From NCBI RefSeq assembly GCF_016863495.1, contig NZ_BOOZ01000023.1, positions 1 to 64,000 of the forward strand: 64,000 nt of DNA, given 5' to 3'. How positions within the stretch are numbered: position 1 is the stretch's first letter; each line of letters starts with the position of its first letter. Made by a program: the position numbers and the translations under genes. Shown one piece after another: positions 61,574 through 64,000 of the stretch. Origin of the DNA: Micromonospora andamanensis. GTDB taxonomy: Bacteria > Actinomycetota > Actinomycetes > Mycobacteriales > Micromonosporaceae. The notes beneath the pieces were generated by a model that worked only from the letters and a program-made list of their open reading frames with translations, was not told the DNA's origin and ran no database searches.

Positions 61574-62362
61574 GTGACAGCGGTGCTGCCCCTCCAGGAC
61601 CCGGCCACCGCGCCCCTGGCTCCGGTCACCGCGACCCTGCGGGCCATGTTCGGCACCGACGACCTTCCCGGGCTGGCCCCGGGCCTGCTCGTCGTCGACG
61701 AGGCCGGGTGGGTTCCGGCGACCACACTCACCGGCGCACGCCTGCCGGAGCTGCTCAACTCGGCCGTCCGACTCTGGGGTGGCACCCCGCACGCCTCCGC
61801 CGCGCTCGCCTGGAAGGCGTACAGCTACTGGGCGGCGCTGCCGGTGGTGCTCGGCTGGGCCGCCGCCCGGCGGGTGCCGCTGCTGGACCACACCTCGGCG
61901 CTGATCCACTTCGCCGACCAGCGGGCTCTGGTCACCGTGGGGCTGCGTGAGTCGATCCCGGTGGCGGTGCTGCCCAGCGATCCGCTGGCCCTCTCCGGGC
62001 TGCCTCAGGTCCAGGTGGTGGCCGACGAGCAGGAGTTGCTCGCCACGCTGCGCGCCTCGTTGCTTGACGCCCACCTGTCGCCGCTGATCGCCGCGATCCA
62101 GGGCGAGGTGCGCATCGGCGCCCGCACCCTCCTCGGCTCGGTGGCCTCAGGCGTCGCGCACGCGCTGCTGCGCGCCGCCGACGGATTGCCCGGTTCCACG
62201 GTCGAGGCGATCGACACGCTGCTCGACGCACTCAACCTGGCCGACCTGGTGGAATTGGTTCCGGGGCCGAACGGCGAGCCGACCGTGCAGCGCCGCACCT
62301 GCTGCCTGGCCTTCACCCTGCCCCAACCGAAGGTCTGCCAGGGCTGCTGCATTCGCAGCTGA
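61574..62362 (+). CDS. FhuF-like [2Fe-2S] ferric-siderophore reductase
   Basis: I choose GTG 61574 (262 residues) with GGGGGTGG five bases upstream; GTG 61565 is an alternative. The protein has the FhuF-family helical body (SAALAWKAYSYWAALPVVLG, SPLIAAIQGEVRIGARTLLG) and the C-terminal cluster RRTCCLAFTLPQPKVCQGCC, i.e. CC-x10-C-x2-C, which binds [2Fe-2S] in ferric iron reductases such as FhuF. The expected role is to release iron from imported ferric siderophores. The iron box upstream agrees with iron-limited expression. It converges with a membrane-protein gene, 13 bp apart. Confidence 0.9.
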   Translation: MTAVLPLQDPATAPLAPVTATLRAMFGTDDLPGLAPGLLVVDEAGWVPATTLTGARLPELLNSAVRLWGGTPHASAALAWKAYSYWAALPVVLGWAAARRVPLLDHTSALIHFADQRALVTVGLRESIPVAVLPSDPLALSGLPQVQVVADEQELLATLRASLLDAHLSPLIAAIQGEVRIGARTLLGSVASGVAHALLRAADGLPGSTVEAIDTLLDALNLADLVELVPGPNGEPTVQRRTCCLAFTLPQPKVCQGCCIRS

Positions 62363-62375
62363 ACCGCCCCGCCGC

Positions 62376-63998
62376 TCACCCGGTCAGCGGGCGCACGTCC
62401 CAGATCCAGACGCCGCCGGCGTACCCGGGTTCGATGCCGGTCAGCTCCGTCATTCCGGTTCGCAGCGCGTCGGCGTGCTCGTGTGGGCCCAGGATCACCA
62501 CACCCGCCCGCCAGTACCGCAGGTCCTGCACCGCCTCCCGGCGGGCCTGCTCGGTGACCGGCGGCACCTCGCCGGTGCGTCGGATGGTGCCGAAGAAGGT
62601 GCTGGTGGGCCGCGGTGGTGCAGAGAACAGGGCGACCCGGTCCCGGCCCGGTCGGGTGTCCGGGCCGAGGAAGTAGCCACGGGCGATCGGCATCTCCTGC
62701 CGGGTGTGGGCGGACCAGCGCAGCGGTTCGGCGTACTCGGTGTCGGGCAGCGGCAGGGTCACCACGCTGCGCCCGCCGGCCAGGTAGGGACGCCAGGCGC
62801 CGGAGGTGACGAACTCGGGTGTCGGTTCGAGCCGCTTCGTCGGCAGTGGCGTGGGCAGCACCGGCACCAGCGCCATCGCCAGCCCGGTCACCGTGGCGAA
62901 GCGGATCTGGGACCGCCGGTCCGGGTATCGGGACGCCAGGTCGCGGACCGTCGCCGCGCCGTACGCCAGGAGCAGGCCGATGATCGGCGTGATGGCCAGC
63001 GCCCAGCGGGTCGGCACCACCGAGTGCAGGACCGGCAGGTCCTCCAGCAGCGCCCACGGCCCGGGTACGCCGGTCCCGCGCCTGTCGAAGCGGATCTCCC
63101 GGCCGAGCGAGAGCACCGCGAAGAGCAGACCGAGCACGGCCAGGCCGATCACCACGGCGTTGCGTCGCAGCCACCACACGAGTGCCGCCACGAGGATCAC
63201 GAGTGGCCAACCGAAGAAGGCGTTCTCCTCGGTCGGGTTCTTGGCCAGCCCGGTGGCGCTGCGGGCGTCACCGGCCAGTGACTCGCGGGAGTAGGCGACA
63301 AAGGAGGCCAGGTCGGTGGAGTAGCCCCGGATCAGCCAGGGCAGCCCGTGGTAGGCGCCGGGGCCGAAGAACTGCACGTAGAGCGGGTAGGCCAGCAGCG
63401 CGACGGAGACCACCGCGGCCACCCCGAGCCCGCTGACGAACGGCCGGATCCGGGCCCGCAGCTCGGGCCGACCGAGCGCCATCGCGACGATCACCACGCC
63501 GAGGCCGATCGCGGTCATCAGCAGGATCTCCAGGTTCAGAAACGCCTGCCAGATGATCATGAGGGCGAGCAGCAGGCCGTTGCGCAGCCATCGCCCCGGT
63601 TCGGCGAGCCGCAGGGTACGCCAGATGATCAACGGCACGACGTACTGCGACACGATGTTCGGATGGGCGTTGGCGTGGGAGACCATGGCTGGCGCGTACG
63701 CACAGAACGTGGCGCCCAGCCAGGCCGGACCTCGTGCGTCGGGTAGCACCACCCGGGAGAGCAGGAAGTACCAGGCGGTGGCGGTGGCGATCATGCCAAG
63801 GGTGAGGAAGAGCAGGAACGCGGCCCGGGTGCCGAACAGCAGGGTTATCGGTGTCATCGGCAATGAGACGGACAGAACCGACGTGTTCGCCATCAAATTG
63901 ACTGATTCCGGCGCATTCATCCGGTCTGACGAGAACGGATAGGCGAATTCGGTGACGACCCGGGCCCCGTGCGCCATCATCCATTCGAACTGGGCCAT
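62376..63998 (-). CDS. Polytopic membrane protein (glycosyltransferase-like), 5'-partial at right edge
   Basis: At least 540 residues run to the right edge; the true start probably lies outside. About ten hydrophobic segments are visible (AAFLLFLTLGMIATATAWYF, LVILVAALVWWLRRNAVVIG, WALAITPIIGLLLAYGAATV), followed by a ~190-residue soluble C-terminus (GRSVVTLPLPDTEYAEPLRW, VVILGPHEHADALRTGMTEL). The layout resembles GT-C-type or YfhO-like membrane glycosyltransferases of actinobacteria, but the usual N-terminal catalytic Asp loop is not in view, so the family is tentative. Confidence 0.7.
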   Translation of the reverse strand: MAQFEWMMAHGARVVTEFAYPFSSDRMNAPESVNLMANTSVLSVSLPMTPITLLFGTRAAFLLFLTLGMIATATAWYFLLSRVVLPDARGPAWLGATFCAYAPAMVSHANAHPNIVSQYVVPLIIWRTLRLAEPGRWLRNGLLLALMIIWQAFLNLEILLMTAIGLGVVIVAMALGRPELRARIRPFVSGLGVAAVVSVALLAYPLYVQFFGPGAYHGLPWLIRGYSTDLASFVAYSRESLAGDARSATGLAKNPTEENAFFGWPLVILVAALVWWLRRNAVVIGLAVLGLLFAVLSLGREIRFDRRGTGVPGPWALLEDLPVLHSVVPTRWALAITPIIGLLLAYGAATVRDLASRYPDRRSQIRFATVTGLAMALVPVLPTPLPTKRLEPTPEFVTSGAWRPYLAGGRSVVTLPLPDTEYAEPLRWSAHTRQEMPIARGYFLGPDTRPGRDRVALFSAPPRPTSTFFGTIRRTGEVPPVTEQARREAVQDLRYWRAGVVILGPHEHADALRTGMTELTGIEPGYAGGVWIWDVRPLTG

Positions 63999-64000
63999 AT

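Overview
The window is high-GC, coding-dense DNA typical of a mycelial actinobacterium. Family-level gene content (IdeR-type iron box, Spo0M-like protein, paired CNNM/CBS membrane proteins, HTH-peptide deformylase fusion, GTG starts, ATGA gene junctions) fits Micromonosporaceae (Micromonospora/Salinispora-like), but I cannot fix the genus from sequence alone.

Layout. (1) About 1-28.6 kb is a defence island. It holds a Ski2-like SF2 helicase that runs off the left edge; a convergent protein made of ten zinc-ribbon units ending in a GIY-YIG-like nuclease domain; a 1378-residue TPR protein with a PIN-like C-terminus and a Cap4-like N-terminus; two damaged small genes; and a long minus-strand gene series (28.55 -> 12.18 kb). 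In that series four genes (jetA-jetB-jetC-jetD) form a complete type I Wadjet anti-plasmid system. The six genes upstream (unknown, PD-(D/E)XK nuclease with Cys cluster, unknown, SF1 helicase, SbcD, SbcC) look like a dedicated DNA-end-processing machine and are the best candidate here for an undescribed system. (2) About 29-32.2 kb holds two tyrosine integrases facing each other, one frameshifted, next to a 46-bp copy of the 3' end of a tRNA-Arg gene. (3) About 32.2-50.9 kb holds a broken transposase, then an operon of RHS polymorphic toxin (Hint + NucA/NucB-like DNase tip), SUKH/SMI1-like immunity protein, S8 protease and DyP peroxidase, then CNNM-family membrane proteins, a Spo0M-like protein and small genes. 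(4) About 50.9-55.2 kb starts with a degenerate second copy of the tRNA-Arg end and carries a graveyard of truncated transporter genes, a CsbD-like gene, and an intact integrase whose last codons lie inside the full tRNA-Arg(ACG). (5) From 55.2 kb rightwards the sequence looks like ordinary chromosome: tRNA-Arg, tRNA-Ser(GCT), a Pro/Ala/Thr-rich EcsC-like protein, a CPBP protease, a flavohemoprotein, an HTH-peptide deformylase fusion, an iron-box-controlled FhuF-like Fe-S protein and a large membrane protein cut by the right edge.

Reading as a whole: repeated integration at one tRNA-Arg gene seems to have stacked mobile segments, and the leftmost stack carries several anti-foreign-DNA modules. 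Wadjet recognises and cuts circular DNA; the adjoining SbcCD/helicase/nuclease genes would be suited to degrade DNA ends. That coupling is inference. Coordinates of frameshifted genes are given for the whole remnant.
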